Source of the DNA: JAAEPI01 sp964352625
GTDB taxonomy: Bacteria; Bacteroidota; Bacteroidia; Cytophagales; Cyclobacteriaceae
Direction: 5' to 3'
NCBI GenBank assembly: GCA_964352625.1
Contig: CAYGSD010000012.1
Location: 1-64,000, forward strand
DNA length: 64,000 nt
Shown here one piece after another: positions 8,022 through 17,083 of this stretch (its first letter is position 1; each line of letters opens with the position of its first letter). A program made the translations under genes and the position numbers. The notes below the pieces were generated by a model. It was not told the origin of the DNA. It did no database searches and was given only the letters and a program-made list of their open reading frames with translations.

Positions 8022-8425
8022 GCCACTGGGTTTAATACTACACTAAATACGGTCAATTGATTGATGTCTCGTCCATAATACAACTTGTCGAGTGCATCGT
8101 ACATGTTCTTTGCTCTAAAGTAAGAAGTCTGCAATTCGTTCCCTCCTCTGGTCGTCCACTGGATGGTGAACGAACCCTCTTTCTCCTTATGGGTTTTCAC
8201 ATAGTCGAGCAGCTTATGCAGTGCGTCTGTTTTGTCAAAACCAAGAACAGATTTGAAAAGGAAAGACTGATTGTGCCTTGGGTTGATGGTGATTAAGTCC
8301 AACTTCACTTTGCCTTCAACGCCTGAAAACTCAAACACCAACTCGCTGGTTCGAAGACCCAGAAAATTCTTAATCTCATTCTGGATCTTGGCCGCTTCTA
8401 CATGTACATCAGTCCGCAATTCCAT
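8018..8425 (-). CDS. Conserved hypothetical protein (135 aa)
   Basis: An unrecognised soluble protein with no signal peptide or membrane segment. It contains a strand-rich half (LVFEFSGVEGKVKLDLITIN) and a second half with FTIQWTTRGGNELQTSYFRAKNMYDALDKLYYGRD. Stop and start overlap by 4 bp with the downstream IscA-type gene, so its expression is coupled to Fe-S assembly. A role in that pathway is only suggested by this position. Confidence 0.75.
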   Translation of the reverse strand: MELRTDVHVEAAKIQNEIKNFLGLRTSELVFEFSGVEGKVKLDLITINPRHNQSFLFKSVLGFDKTDALHKLLDYVKTHKEKEGSFTIQWTTRGGNELQTSYFRAKNMYDALDKLYYGRDINQLTVFSVVLNPVA

Positions 8426-8521
8426 CTTTCAAACTTTATATCAACTGGTAAGAAGCGAAACCCTTCAATAGGGAGAAAAGTTTCGACATTTTTGCAAAGC
8501 TAAATCACAAACCTAACTTGG

Positions 8522-8923
8522 ATGCGGAAAATCGAACATATTGGAATAGCAGTAAAGGAGCTTTCATCAGCTAACGACCTGTTTTCCAAGCTATTTGGTC
8601 TGGGCCCTTACAAAGAGGAAGCTGTGGAATCAGAAAGTGTGACGACTTCTTTTTTCAAAATTGGGGAATCAAAAATAGAACTTTTGGAGGGTGCTTCTGA
8701 TAGTGCCATTGCCAAGTTTATTGAGAAGCGCGGTGAGGGTATTCATCACATTGCCTTTGATGTGGGGGACATTCACGCAGAAATGAAAAGACTTGAAGCA
8801 GAAGGGTTTGAACTGATTAATAAAGAACCAAAGAAAGGAGCGGACAACAAACTGGTTTGTTTCCTTCATCCCAAGTCATCGAATGGGGTATTGATAGAGC
8901 TTTGTCAAGAAATTAGGGAATAG
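8522..8923 (+). CDS. mce: Methylmalonyl-CoA epimerase
   Basis: A 133-residue glyoxalase-fold enzyme interconverting R- and S-methylmalonyl-CoA in propionate metabolism. The first metal histidine is in IEHIGIAV, with the second-half GIHHIAFDVGDI and the terminal NGVLIELCQ giving the remaining ligands of the vicinal-oxygen-chelate fold. The length is exactly that expected. No methylmalonyl-CoA mutase or carboxylase gene lies nearby. Confidence 0.93.
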   Translation: MRKIEHIGIAVKELSSANDLFSKLFGLGPYKEEAVESESVTTSFFKIGESKIELLEGASDSAIAKFIEKRGEGIHHIAFDVGDIHAEMKRLEAEGFELINKEPKKGADNKLVCFLHPKSSNGVLIELCQEIRE

Positions 8924-8981
8924 GGTTTAGTTATTGGTTATTGGTTGAATAGTTATTAGTGATTTAGAAAATAGAATTTAA

Positions 8982-9311
8982 ATGATCCTACCTAATCCTT
9001 TAGACTTTGGTTTTTCAACACTGGTATATCTGATTTTAATCTACATTTTCTGGCTTGGGATAAGTCATTTAATAAGACCTACTGAAGAAACTGATAATCA
9101 TAAAAAAATCATTTGGCTAGGTGCAATCGGCCTAGTCGTTGCAGTCATGGGCTATGTCTTTGAAATGAGACAAGCCTTTTCCGCAATTGAGGAAGCTGGA
9201 GACGTGAGTCCGGCATTGGTGGCAAGCGCAATCAAGGACGCGACCTCACAGCCTATACTTGGGCTACTCTGTTTAGCAACTTCTTTCACATTCAAATTCA
9301 TCTTAAAATGA
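8982..9311 (+). CDS. Small membrane protein, MotA/TolQ/ExbB-like fragment
   Basis: A 109-residue inner-membrane protein with three hydrophobic segments (about 10-28, 43-60, 90-107). The stretch AIEEAGDVSPALVASAIKDA resembles the conserved ExbB/MotA segment before its last transmembrane helices, but the protein is about half the usual size and lacks a partner ExbD. It overlaps thiL by 4 bp. It may be a minimal relative of the proton-channel family or a convergent small membrane protein; function unknown. Confidence 0.65.
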   Translation: MILPNPLDFGFSTLVYLILIYIFWLGISHLIRPTEETDNHKKIIWLGAIGLVVAVMGYVFEMRQAFSAIEEAGDVSPALVASAIKDATSQPILGLLCLATSFTFKFILK

Positions 9312-10336
9312 GCGAAAAAAGAACTGAAATCGGAGAATTGGGAGAATTTGGATTGATTGATAAAATCAAATACTCTGCTCGTAAAGAATTACCCAGCACG
9401 CTGAAAGGAATTGGTGACGATGCATCCGTGCATGATGCAGGTGATAAATTCATCATTATGTCCACCGACATGCTCATTGAAGGTATACACTTCGATTTAG
9501 CCTACATGCCCTTGCAACACTTGGGATTCAAGTCAGTGGCTGTGAATGTTTCTGACATTGCCGCCATGAACGGCACACCCAAGCAAATCACCGTCAGCAT
9601 TGCCCTAAGCAATCGTTTTTCGGTAGAGGCGGTCGATGTTTTCTACGAAGGAGTGCGAGCGGCATGCGACGCGTACAATGTGGACTTGGTGGGCGGAGAT
9701 ACCACCTCCTCGCCTTCCGGCCTGATGATCTCGGTGACGGCCATGGGCGAGGTAGAAAAAGACAAAATTGCTTATCGATCAGAGGCAAAGGAAAATGACA
9801 TTTTGTGCGTGACAGGAGACCTGGGCGGGGCTTTTATTGGCCTTCAGGTTTTGGAGCGTGAGAAGCAAGAATTCCTCGCCAACCCAAACATGCAACCGAA
9901 AATTGATCAGTATGATTACGTGGTGGGCAGGCTGCTGAAGCCGAGAGCTCGCATGGACATCATCCACGAATTGGCCGATGCTGGTGTGGTGCCTACTTCG
10001 ATGATTGACGTATCTGACGGGCTCGCGTCAGACGTATTCCATATTTGTAAGGAGTCCGGTTTGGGAGTGGCTATTTATGAAGACAAGCTGCCGATAGAGA
10101 AACAGACGTTTGAAACGGCTGCCGAATTCAACATGGATCCTAATACTGCTGCGCTAAATGGTGGAGAGGATTACGAACTTCTCTTCACGATCAAGCAGGA
10201 AGATTTCGAGAAACTTGAAAAGCATGCGGACATCCACTCCATTGGCTACATGCAAGCCAAAGAAAAAGGCAGAACCATGGTGACTAGAAACAATAATGTC
10301 GTCGAGCTACAGGCTCAGGGTTGGAAGCATTTTTAA
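9308..10336 (+). CDS. thiL: Thiamine-phosphate kinase
   Basis: A 342-residue ATP-dependent kinase making thiamine diphosphate from thiamine phosphate. Diagnostic features are GELGEFGLIDKI at the N-terminus, GIGDDASV, the metal-binding TDMLIEGIHFD, NVSDIAAMNG, GGDTTSS and the late DVSDGLASD and NGGEDYELLF segments. It starts inside the end of the small membrane protein gene (ATGA overlap) and overlaps the convergent potassium-regulator gene by 4 bp. Confidence 0.96.
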   Translation: MSEKRTEIGELGEFGLIDKIKYSARKELPSTLKGIGDDASVHDAGDKFIIMSTDMLIEGIHFDLAYMPLQHLGFKSVAVNVSDIAAMNGTPKQITVSIALSNRFSVEAVDVFYEGVRAACDAYNVDLVGGDTTSSPSGLMISVTAMGEVEKDKIAYRSEAKENDILCVTGDLGGAFIGLQVLEREKQEFLANPNMQPKIDQYDYVVGRLLKPRARMDIIHELADAGVVPTSMIDVSDGLASDVFHICKESGLGVAIYEDKLPIEKQTFETAAEFNMDPNTAALNGGEDYELLFTIKQEDFEKLEKHADIHSIGYMQAKEKGRTMVTRNNNVVELQAQGWKHF

Positions 10337-11034
10337 TTCTCATGTTCCATTGAGTTCATCATTTTCCTAAGGGATTTAATCAGTCCGAAAAGAACCAGTT
10401 GATCGCTTTGCTTGAAGACTGTCTGTCCGTTCACGACTCCTTGCACCTTATGAGCTCTGGTTTCTTTCCCAAGAACATTCTTTGAGACCTCCTCTGATAA
10501 GACGGTAATCAATGATACTTGCCATTTTTCTATAAGTCCCACCTCATCAACGCTTTTTCCAATAAAGCTCGGCGGCACAGCAAATTCAGCTACCTCATAA
10601 GTATCATCCAAAAGAAAGCTCTTAACAGTTCCAGAAATCATCAATCTATTCGCAAATTGATTGGCAAACTCAGCCTCTGGAGTTACAATTTCATCCACGT
10701 CCATAGCTTCCAAAATGGTTCGATGCACTTGAGAAATTGCGCGAGCAATTATTTTCACATCCACACAGTGCTTTTTAAATAGCGCAGTGGCGGTCATTGA
10801 CGCCCCCAAGTCCTCCCCAATTGCCACTATCACTACATCTGTCTCATCTAGTGGAAGTTGAAGGATGGCCGTTTCATTCGTGGAGTCCATTCGAATGGTG
10901 TGGGTGAGTTCATCCTGAAGTTCATTGACCAATTCCTCGTTGCAGTCAATTCCTATCACCTCATGGTTTTCTTGCGCTAGCTTTAAAGCCAACGCTGATC
11001 CAAAGTTTCCCAATCCTGCTACTATAAATTTCAT
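10333..11034 (-). CDS. TrkA/KtrA-type potassium channel regulator
   Basis: A 233-residue cytoplasmic RCK protein that gates a Trk/Ktr potassium channel. The Rossmann start FIVAGLGNFGSALA and the acidic IGIDCNEE that ends the second strand bind NAD(H) or adenine nucleotides; a C-terminal TrkA_C-like domain (from about 140) follows. Length fits KtrA, not the double-domain TrkA. It lies directly downstream of the membrane subunit with a 4-bp gap, forming a KtrAB-like operon. Confidence 0.94.
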   Translation of the reverse strand: MKFIVAGLGNFGSALALKLAQENHEVIGIDCNEELVNELQDELTHTIRMDSTNETAILQLPLDETDVVIVAIGEDLGASMTATALFKKHCVDVKIIARAISQVHRTILEAMDVDEIVTPEAEFANQFANRLMISGTVKSFLLDDTYEVAEFAVPPSFIGKSVDEVGLIEKWQVSLITVLSEEVSKNVLGKETRAHKVQGVVNGQTVFKQSDQLVLFGLIKSLRKMMNSMEHEN

Positions 11035-11038
11035 GTGC

Positions 11039-12793
11039 TTAATTGATTAATATTTTCTCCTCCGGATAGTCGATTGGAGAGTATTTGAATTTGTAGATGT
11101 GTTGTAACATGCCCGTTAATAGAGTCAAAAATCCCACCCGACCAACGAACATCGTTACAATAATCACGACCTTACTAGGATCGCTCAATTGTCCAGTGAT
11201 ACCTGTACTCAATCCGACCGTGGCAAAGGCTGAAATGCTTTCAAAAAGCAATGGCAAGAAACCCAATTGTTCGTCAAACAAGACCAGGCAAAAAGTAGAA
11301 ATGCCAATGACAATAAGCGAAAGTGCAATAATGGCCGTGGCTCTATTCAATGCTTTGGGATCTATCTTTTTCCACGCAATATGGATTTTACTGAGGCCCA
11401 ACGCCTGCTGATAAATATTCAATCCTACCACTGCGAACGTGGTGGTTTTGACGCCTCCCCCAGTGGAGCCCGGGGACGCCCCTATCCACATTAAGAATAG
11501 AAATATCAGCACTGATAAAGTAGTCAATTCTTCCATAGGAATTGTATTAAACCCTGCCGTTCTGGCCGTGACGGAGTTAAAAAAAGCCGTTATCACTTTC
11601 CCGTAAATTGTATGTTCTGACAGAACCCCATTCCACTCTAGAACAAGAAAACTCAACGTTCCGAAAACTAGCAAAACAGCCGTGGTAAAGAGAACCATTT
11701 TAGTGTTCAGTCTCAATCCAGGCTTATAGGCAGGTTTTCTTCTATCATTTGGAAAGAGCCTCTGACGAACAAACTGTGCGTACTTCTTAATGAACGAATA
11801 CATATCAATCACCACTAGATATCCAATCCCTCCAAGAATAATCAGAAAGGCAATTGAGAGGTGGAGTTGAAAGTTGGTGCGGGTACTAAGAGAATAAAGG
11901 GAGTTTGATTCTGTCGAAAACCCAGCATTGCAAAAGGCCGAAATGGAATGAAAAATGGAATAGAATAGTCGGCCGTCAAATGATTCGTCCAATGAAAAAT
12001 AGATCAGAAGAAATCCGATTGCCTCTGTTAGAAATACGAAAAATAAAATTTTGATCAAAGTACCCGACGCGCTACTCATGGCGGGCGCATTGATCATGTC
12101 CTTTAGGTTTAATCGATTCTCGTATGAACCCTCACCTTTAAACAATAAAACGAAAAGGGAAGTGAAACTCAACATCCCAAGAGCTCCGGATTGGATGAGG
12201 CCTAGAATGGCGGACTGCCCATAAAGTGTGAAATCAGTCCCCGTATCCAGCACTACTAGACCGGTCACACAAACGGCGCTAGTGGAAGTAAAGAGCGAAT
12301 CGATTAGCCTGACTCCTTCGGTTGATGAATTGGGTAACATAAGAACAACCGTCCCAACGGAAATCAGTACAACGAAACTCAAAGCAAATACAAGAGCAGG
12401 GTGTAAGGTCTGACGATCTAGCGCGTAAATCCTAGAAGAAAACTCACGAAGTACATTTACCAACACCAAAAAGGCAGTGGCTAAATTCAAGGACCTATTT
12501 TCTGATAACAAATAATTAGCCGTATTGATCGCCGCGAAAATCACGAGTAGGATTACGGAAATTACAACTAGCCAGGATCGCAAATGACCAAATCCTCTCG
12601 TACTAAGTTTTCTTATGGAAGATTCAAAGTCAGAGCTGCTCAATATTATGAATCCGTAAAGCAGATAGAAAATATCCGTAAGTAAATGGTCCCAATAATC
12701 ATCCGGGAAACCAAAATCCACAACTAAGGCTACAAGAGCCAATAGGGCGAAAACAAAAATGACCGAATCTCGAGCTTTGTACTGCTGTATCAA
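11039..12793 (-). CDS. TrkH/KtrB-type potassium uptake membrane subunit
   Basis: A 584-residue polytopic membrane protein that conducts potassium, coupled to the adjacent RCK regulator. Four degenerate filter loops are visible: SAVCVTGLVV, SAFCNAGFST, TARTAGFNTI and SAFATVGLST. An extra N-terminal region of about 120 residues with roughly four membrane helices makes it longer than the classical 445-residue KtrB. It is divergent from the DUF3124 gene with only 27 bp between start codons. Confidence 0.94.
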   Translation of the reverse strand: MIQQYKARDSVIFVFALLALVALVVDFGFPDDYWDHLLTDIFYLLYGFIILSSSDFESSIRKLSTRGFGHLRSWLVVISVILLVIFAAINTANYLLSENRSLNLATAFLVLVNVLREFSSRIYALDRQTLHPALVFALSFVVLISVGTVVLMLPNSSTEGVRLIDSLFTSTSAVCVTGLVVLDTGTDFTLYGQSAILGLIQSGALGMLSFTSLFVLLFKGEGSYENRLNLKDMINAPAMSSASGTLIKILFFVFLTEAIGFLLIYFSLDESFDGRLFYSIFHSISAFCNAGFSTESNSLYSLSTRTNFQLHLSIAFLIILGGIGYLVVIDMYSFIKKYAQFVRQRLFPNDRRKPAYKPGLRLNTKMVLFTTAVLLVFGTLSFLVLEWNGVLSEHTIYGKVITAFFNSVTARTAGFNTIPMEELTTLSVLIFLFLMWIGASPGSTGGGVKTTTFAVVGLNIYQQALGLSKIHIAWKKIDPKALNRATAIIALSLIVIGISTFCLVLFDEQLGFLPLLFESISAFATVGLSTGITGQLSDPSKVVIIVTMFVGRVGFLTLLTGMLQHIYKFKYSPIDYPEEKILIN

Positions 12794-12820
12794 ATTACCT
12801 TTGGTCTTATTCTAACAAAT

Positions 12821-13339
12821 ATGAAACATTCGATTCTAATCATTTTGCTTGTACCAGGACTTATTTCTTGCCTGAATCCAAATCCAAATGCCGATAGCGC
12901 AGGAGACGATTTGTTGTACGACAAACAAGTTTTTGTTTCAGATGTCGATTTGTCAATGCGTGATACAGTGTATGTTCCGATATATTCGGAAATCTATAGC
13001 GAAACCAAAAATCTCAGATTTAATTTGACGGCAACTTTGAGCATTCGCAATACAAGTCCATATGACAGCATTTTTGTAGAAGAAATCGATTACTACGACA
13101 CCAAAGGCACACGGGTAAGAAGGTATTTGGAGCAAACTCTTGTGCTCGTGCCTATGCAATCCATCGAATATGTGATAGAGCAGGAAGATACCTCTGGAGG
13201 CACAGGAGCCAACTTTTTAATTAGATGGGGTGCTAAAAGTAAAAACCTAAAGCCAGTTTTTCAGGGAGTCATGATCTCGACATATGGTCAGCAAGGAATT
13301 TCATTCACCACCGACGGTGTTTCTGTTAGCAGAAACTAG
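12821..13339 (+). CDS. DUF3124-like lipoprotein
   Basis: A 172-residue probable lipoprotein with signal sequence and lipobox LISC (cysteine 17). The body, containing DTVYVPIYSEIY, LTATLSIRNTSPYDSIFV and YYDTKGTRVRRYLE, matches what I know of DUF3124 proteins, which have no assigned role. Its start region faces the potassium transporter and it overlaps the convergent small membrane gene by 4 bp. Confidence 0.8.
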   Translation: MKHSILIILLVPGLISCLNPNPNADSAGDDLLYDKQVFVSDVDLSMRDTVYVPIYSEIYSETKNLRFNLTATLSIRNTSPYDSIFVEEIDYYDTKGTRVRRYLEQTLVLVPMQSIEYVIEQEDTSGGTGANFLIRWGAKSKNLKPVFQGVMISTYGQQGISFTTDGVSVSRN

Positions 13340-13701
13340 AAATCCTCATCTTCGTCATCCGACAAGTCATCGCTCATTTTTGGAGTCTTGAAAATCGTGT
13401 CTATCAATAGTCCGATTGGAAGCAGGAAGATATTGAACCAGAGAATAATGGCGGCTGGCTCCTCGTAGAAGGATTCCTCAAGAAAAGGGAACGAGTCAAA
13501 CCCCTTATTCTCAGCCATGAAAAAACCTCCGATAAACGCCGTACTTAAATGAATGACTAGCATCCATTTTTTCATGCTAGGTGAAAGTTGATCGTTTCTC
13601 TTCCGGTAATACGTGAAGAATTTGAATAGATAAACCGTCAACAGTATTAACAATACTGTCAATAGCGTACTTATTTGAATATCCTTTCTCCAGCCTCCCA
13701 T
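13336..13701 (-). CDS. Small hypothetical membrane protein (121 aa)
   Basis: Three hydrophobic segments can be seen (about 10-28, 45-63, 82-102), the second preceded by a basic YYRKRNDQL stretch, and a strongly acidic C-terminal tail (SDDLSDDEDEDF). No family is recognised. It is the last gene of the glycan operon, 7 bp after the DUF2064 gene, which may mean it serves that pathway. Confidence 0.7.
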   Translation of the reverse strand: MGGWRKDIQISTLLTVLLILLTVYLFKFFTYYRKRNDQLSPSMKKWMLVIHLSTAFIGGFFMAENKGFDSFPFLEESFYEEPAAIILWFNIFLLPIGLLIDTIFKTPKMSDDLSDDEDEDF

Positions 13702-13708
13702 CTGCTTC

Positions 13709-14338
13709 TTAAAATTCCTCGCCCTCTTCCGGCTCTTCCAAAATTTTCATAAGTGCTGTGCCCTTGACGTCTTCCAAGGTGTCAATGTCGTTCAGCTTAT
13801 CCAGTACGTGGCATTCCAGCTCTAAATCCTTAGCCTCACTCATGAGCTCCTCAAAAACCTTGTCATGACTGTACTCTTTGCCTTCAAACAACGCCGGGCA
13901 CGGGCCATTCAATCCGAGTAAATAGTAGCCACCATCCTTAGCAGGCCCCACGACTATGTCATTGATTTCCAATTGGTCGAATGCCTGCTCCAAGTGCTTA
14001 GCTTTCAAGTCATAACAATCGCTCCCAATGATGGTCACCCGGCTATACCCCTTATCAAAGGCATGCTGAAATGCGTTTTGCATTCTCTCTCCCAGTGAAT
14101 TGCCTGTTTGCACACTGTATTCAAAATCCTCCCCTTCAAACGCATCCTCAACCTCCACGTACTCCGAGTAGAAAACCATTTTATCAGCATCGACCTTTCT
14201 CACCACCTTAGCCGTATGATTCACCAATTCCTGATAAATATCCAACGCCAGAAACATGCCCACATCCTTAGCAAGACGCGTTTTTACCATGCCTGGAATC
14301 AGATTTTTCACGAAGATTATTAAGAAATTGTCAGCCAT
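13709..14338 (-). CDS. DUF2064 / TIGR04282-type glycosyltransferase
   Basis: A 209-residue nucleotide-diphosphosugar transferase-like protein. Signatures are IIFVKNLIPGMVKTRLAKDVG at the N-terminus, IIGSDCYDLKAKHLEQAF in the middle and VGPAKDGGYYLLGL. TIGR04282 is named for arsenosugar biosynthesis, but the family is broader and no arsenic genes are nearby. It starts inside the end of the upstream membrane glycosyltransferase gene (19-bp overlap), which places it in a common glycan pathway. Confidence 0.87.
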   Translation of the reverse strand: MADNFLIIFVKNLIPGMVKTRLAKDVGMFLALDIYQELVNHTAKVVRKVDADKMVFYSEYVEVEDAFEGEDFEYSVQTGNSLGERMQNAFQHAFDKGYSRVTIIGSDCYDLKAKHLEQAFDQLEINDIVVGPAKDGGYYLLGLNGPCPALFEGKEYSHDKVFEELMSEAKDLELECHVLDKLNDIDTLEDVKGTALMKILEEPEEGEEF

Positions 14339-15621
14339 TTTTTGATTCGATCATTAAAAATAAAACTCAAAACTACAATGATATATTCAAGTGCAATCCA
14401 GAACCAGTGAAGACTGTACCCTTCAGCGGAGTATCCGGTGTAGGTTATAAAAATCATCAAAGACCAGATGATGGGAAAAACATATCCCGACAAAATGCCA
14501 AACAAAACAAGAGGCAAAATATACCAGGGATGAACGGTTGTGGCAAAAGCCAAATACACAACAAGAGCCGAGAGCAATATGGTTTCTACCTTCATATTTC
14601 TCCTAGCTCCTAGAAACGAAACGGCTAGAATTCCTACCGCACTGGCTATAGAAAAAATTGGCCCTATAATTTTTATTTTATTGTAGCCTGTAGCTTCCAC
14701 CGATAGCTCTCTCGCCACCCCAAACAGACTTGCGTTGAATTCAAAATTCGTAAAGTACAAGCCCAAACTACTTTGCAGGCCTTCAATGAACGCGGCATTG
14801 AGTAAAGGCGCAATTGAAACTAATGCGATTAAAATAATGCTGAAAGTCATGAGGATTTTTTTTGACAGGACCTCTTTGAAAAAGAAGTATGGAATGAAAA
14901 TCAATGGCAATAGTTTCGTGCCAATAGCCAAGCCAAAACCGACTCCCACTGAGATCGCCTTTTTCTTGTAAAAGAAGTAAATACCAAAGGCAAGAAATGC
15001 ACAAACCATTACCTCAAAATGGAGATTGCCTACCCCCTCCAAAATGACCAGCGGATTAAGAAAAAAGAGAAATGCTAAATTCTGATTACCCCCTCTGTCT
15101 ATTAGTATCTTTCTTATAAAGTAAAAGGCAACCAAGTCGGCGGAGAGAAGAAACAAGCGAATCACACCAGCAGATACCAGCCAATTATCCGACACAACTA
15201 CAGACAACCAAAAAATCCCCTGATTGATCGGAGGATAAACCGTGAAGTATCGTTGAGAATTTAACGAATCGAACAGCTCCTGACTTAAACCCGGAATCCC
15301 CTGTCCCAAGTAAAAGCCAGGCAATTCAGCAAAAGGGTGAATCCCAGCCTTGAGCAAATAGCCATCCCACAAAAAGCGATAAACGTCATCGGAAAGAATC
15401 GGCATACAAAAGAACAAGCCAATTCTAGCCAGTAATCCAATCGTAAGTAGAGACTTAACCAACGATGAATTCCAGATGGCGAGATACGCTCCAAATGCCA
15501 AGAGATAAGACGCCAAAATCACTGATGTGTCGGTGCGGTCTACAAGAAAACTGGGCAGTACGAGCGCTATTAGAAATACAACAGAGCCAGAGAAAGTCTT
15601 GAACTTTTCTTTGCTAGGCAT
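14320..15621 (-). CDS. Polytopic membrane glycosyltransferase (GT87/DUF2029-like)
   Basis: A 433-residue protein with about ten membrane helices. The loop SDDVYRFLWDGYLLKAGIHP near residues 78-97 is the acidic periplasmic loop expected in GT-C type lipid-phosphosugar-dependent transferases, with VYPPINQGIFWL after it. It would transfer a sugar from a polyprenyl-phosphate donor, plausibly the one made by the operon's dolichol-phosphate-mannose-synthase-like GT2. Both ends overlap neighbouring genes (8 bp upstream, 19 bp downstream). Confidence 0.82.
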   Translation of the reverse strand: MPSKEKFKTFSGSVVFLIALVLPSFLVDRTDTSVILASYLLAFGAYLAIWNSSLVKSLLTIGLLARIGLFFCMPILSDDVYRFLWDGYLLKAGIHPFAELPGFYLGQGIPGLSQELFDSLNSQRYFTVYPPINQGIFWLSVVVSDNWLVSAGVIRLFLLSADLVAFYFIRKILIDRGGNQNLAFLFFLNPLVILEGVGNLHFEVMVCAFLAFGIYFFYKKKAISVGVGFGLAIGTKLLPLIFIPYFFFKEVLSKKILMTFSIILIALVSIAPLLNAAFIEGLQSSLGLYFTNFEFNASLFGVARELSVEATGYNKIKIIGPIFSIASAVGILAVSFLGARRNMKVETILLSALVVYLAFATTVHPWYILPLVLFGILSGYVFPIIWSLMIFITYTGYSAEGYSLHWFWIALEYIIVVLSFIFNDRIKKWLTIS

Positions 15622-17083
15622 GCCCTTTTACAGGCTTCAGTTGTTGGTAAAAGACGAACCCAAAACCAAGGGCCAACATACCATGAAAGAACATTAGTCC
15701 ATAGTCGTCCAACCTAAATCCGGAAACAATTCCGAAGATGAAATAAGCCGCTAAGATTCCTTCAAGAATCATAACAGGAGAAAATACTTTTTTCAAGTAA
15801 ACATTCCCCTTCCAGCTATCTCCCTTTCCGAGGATGTTGAATTTTGGCGTCCGAATAAATGGGGTTTTGATTCCCAAAAGGCCCTCAATTACAGCGATGG
15901 AATTGTGCAAAGCCAAGCCCATGGAGAACATCAAAAAGAGCGGGAACTGGGTCGCAAAAAACTTAAATGTATACTCTGGATGAACCGTCTTAGTAGACAC
16001 CCAATAAAAGAGTCCCATAGCAAAAAAGCCTATCAAGAAAATACTTCCCAGATCAAAAACGATCGCTAACTCAGGATTGAACTCTTTGATGTACAACATT
16101 GGAATAGAAAGCACCGCAGCTATCATCAAGAACAAAAACACGGAGCTATTTAGCAAGTGCATGACTGCTCGAAGCTTAGTAGCAAACTTCAAAGGTGCTC
16201 TTAATACCGAAGGCAAGGTTTTCCTTGCGGTTTCGGCAGCTCCCTTTGTCCATCGGTATTGCTGAGATTTGATGGCATCCACCAGAACTGGTAACTCCGC
16301 CGGAGAAACCACATCCTCAAGAAAATGAAATTTCCATCCCTTAAGCTGGGCACGGTAGCTCAGGTCAAGATCTTCTGTAAGCGTGTCATGTTGCCATCCA
16401 CCAGCTTCTTCGATACACTGCTTTCTCCAAACTCCAGCCGTTCCATTAAAATTAATGAAGCTACCAGCCGCTTGCCTTCCCTTCTGCTCTACGGTAAAAT
16501 GAGCGTTTAACCCAAAGGCCTGCATCTGAGTCAAAACACTGTAATTCTGATTCAAGTGACCCCATCGCGTTTGAACCATCCCGATTTTAGGGTCCTCGAA
16601 ATGCCCCATTGTCTTCAATAGGAAATCCTTCTCAGGAAGAAAATCCGCATCGAAAATGGCGATGAACTCGGCATCTGTTTTTTTCATACCGTACTGAAGA
16701 GCTCCCGCCTTATAACCGACCCTCTCTGGTCTTCTCACGTGCTCAATCGGCACATTTCTTCCCTTTAATTCATTGACTTTCTTAGCAATAACCTCCACGG
16801 TCTCATCGTCAGAATCGTCCAGCACCTGAATCAAGAATTTGTCTTTAGGATAATTCAGTGCAGCAACTGATTCTAGCAGTCGTTCGACAACATAGAGTTC
16901 GTTGTACACCGGCAATTGTACGACAACACTCGGGTAAACCTCCATCGGCTTGATGGTATCCGCCTCTTCCTTTTTTGCCTTCATATAATGCCAGGCCAAG
17001 TTGAATTGACCTAAGCTAAAAAGACAAATAATCAGAAGTGCAATACCGTATCCGGCAATGACCATCCATTCCATAGAGCTCAA
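15614..17083 (-). CDS. Processive-type GT2 glycosyltransferase (cellulose-synthase-like)
   Basis: A 489-residue inner-membrane GT2 enzyme. An N-terminal helix precedes the cytosolic domain with VVVQLPVYNE, VLDDSDDET, the metal-binding DADFLP, TEDLDLSYR and the QQYRW motif; about four membrane helices follow. This architecture matches CESA-like and beta-glucan/mannan synthases. There is no PilZ domain or bcs accessory gene, so the polymer cannot be named. It overlaps both neighbours by 4-8 bp. Confidence 0.9.
   Translation of the reverse strand: MSSMEWMVIAGYGIALLIICLFSLGQFNLAWHYMKAKKEEADTIKPMEVYPSVVVQLPVYNELYVVERLLESVAALNYPKDKFLIQVLDDSDDETVEVIAKKVNELKGRNVPIEHVRRPERVGYKAGALQYGMKKTDAEFIAIFDADFLPEKDFLLKTMGHFEDPKIGMVQTRWGHLNQNYSVLTQMQAFGLNAHFTVEQKGRQAAGSFINFNGTAGVWRKQCIEEAGGWQHDTLTEDLDLSYRAQLKGWKFHFLEDVVSPAELPVLVDAIKSQQYRWTKGAAETARKTLPSVLRAPLKFATKLRAVMHLLNSSVFLFLMIAAVLSIPMLYIKEFNPELAIVFDLGSIFLIGFFAMGLFYWVSTKTVHPEYTFKFFATQFPLFLMFSMGLALHNSIAVIEGLLGIKTPFIRTPKFNILGKGDSWKGNVYLKKVFSPVMILEGILAAYFIFGIVSGFRLDDYGLMFFHGMLALGFGFVFYQQLKPVKGHA

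Noticed and set aside
8924..8981. Short TTATTGGTTATTGG tandem
   Set aside because: Too short and imperfect to call a repeat with function; probably incidental AT-rich intergenic DNA.
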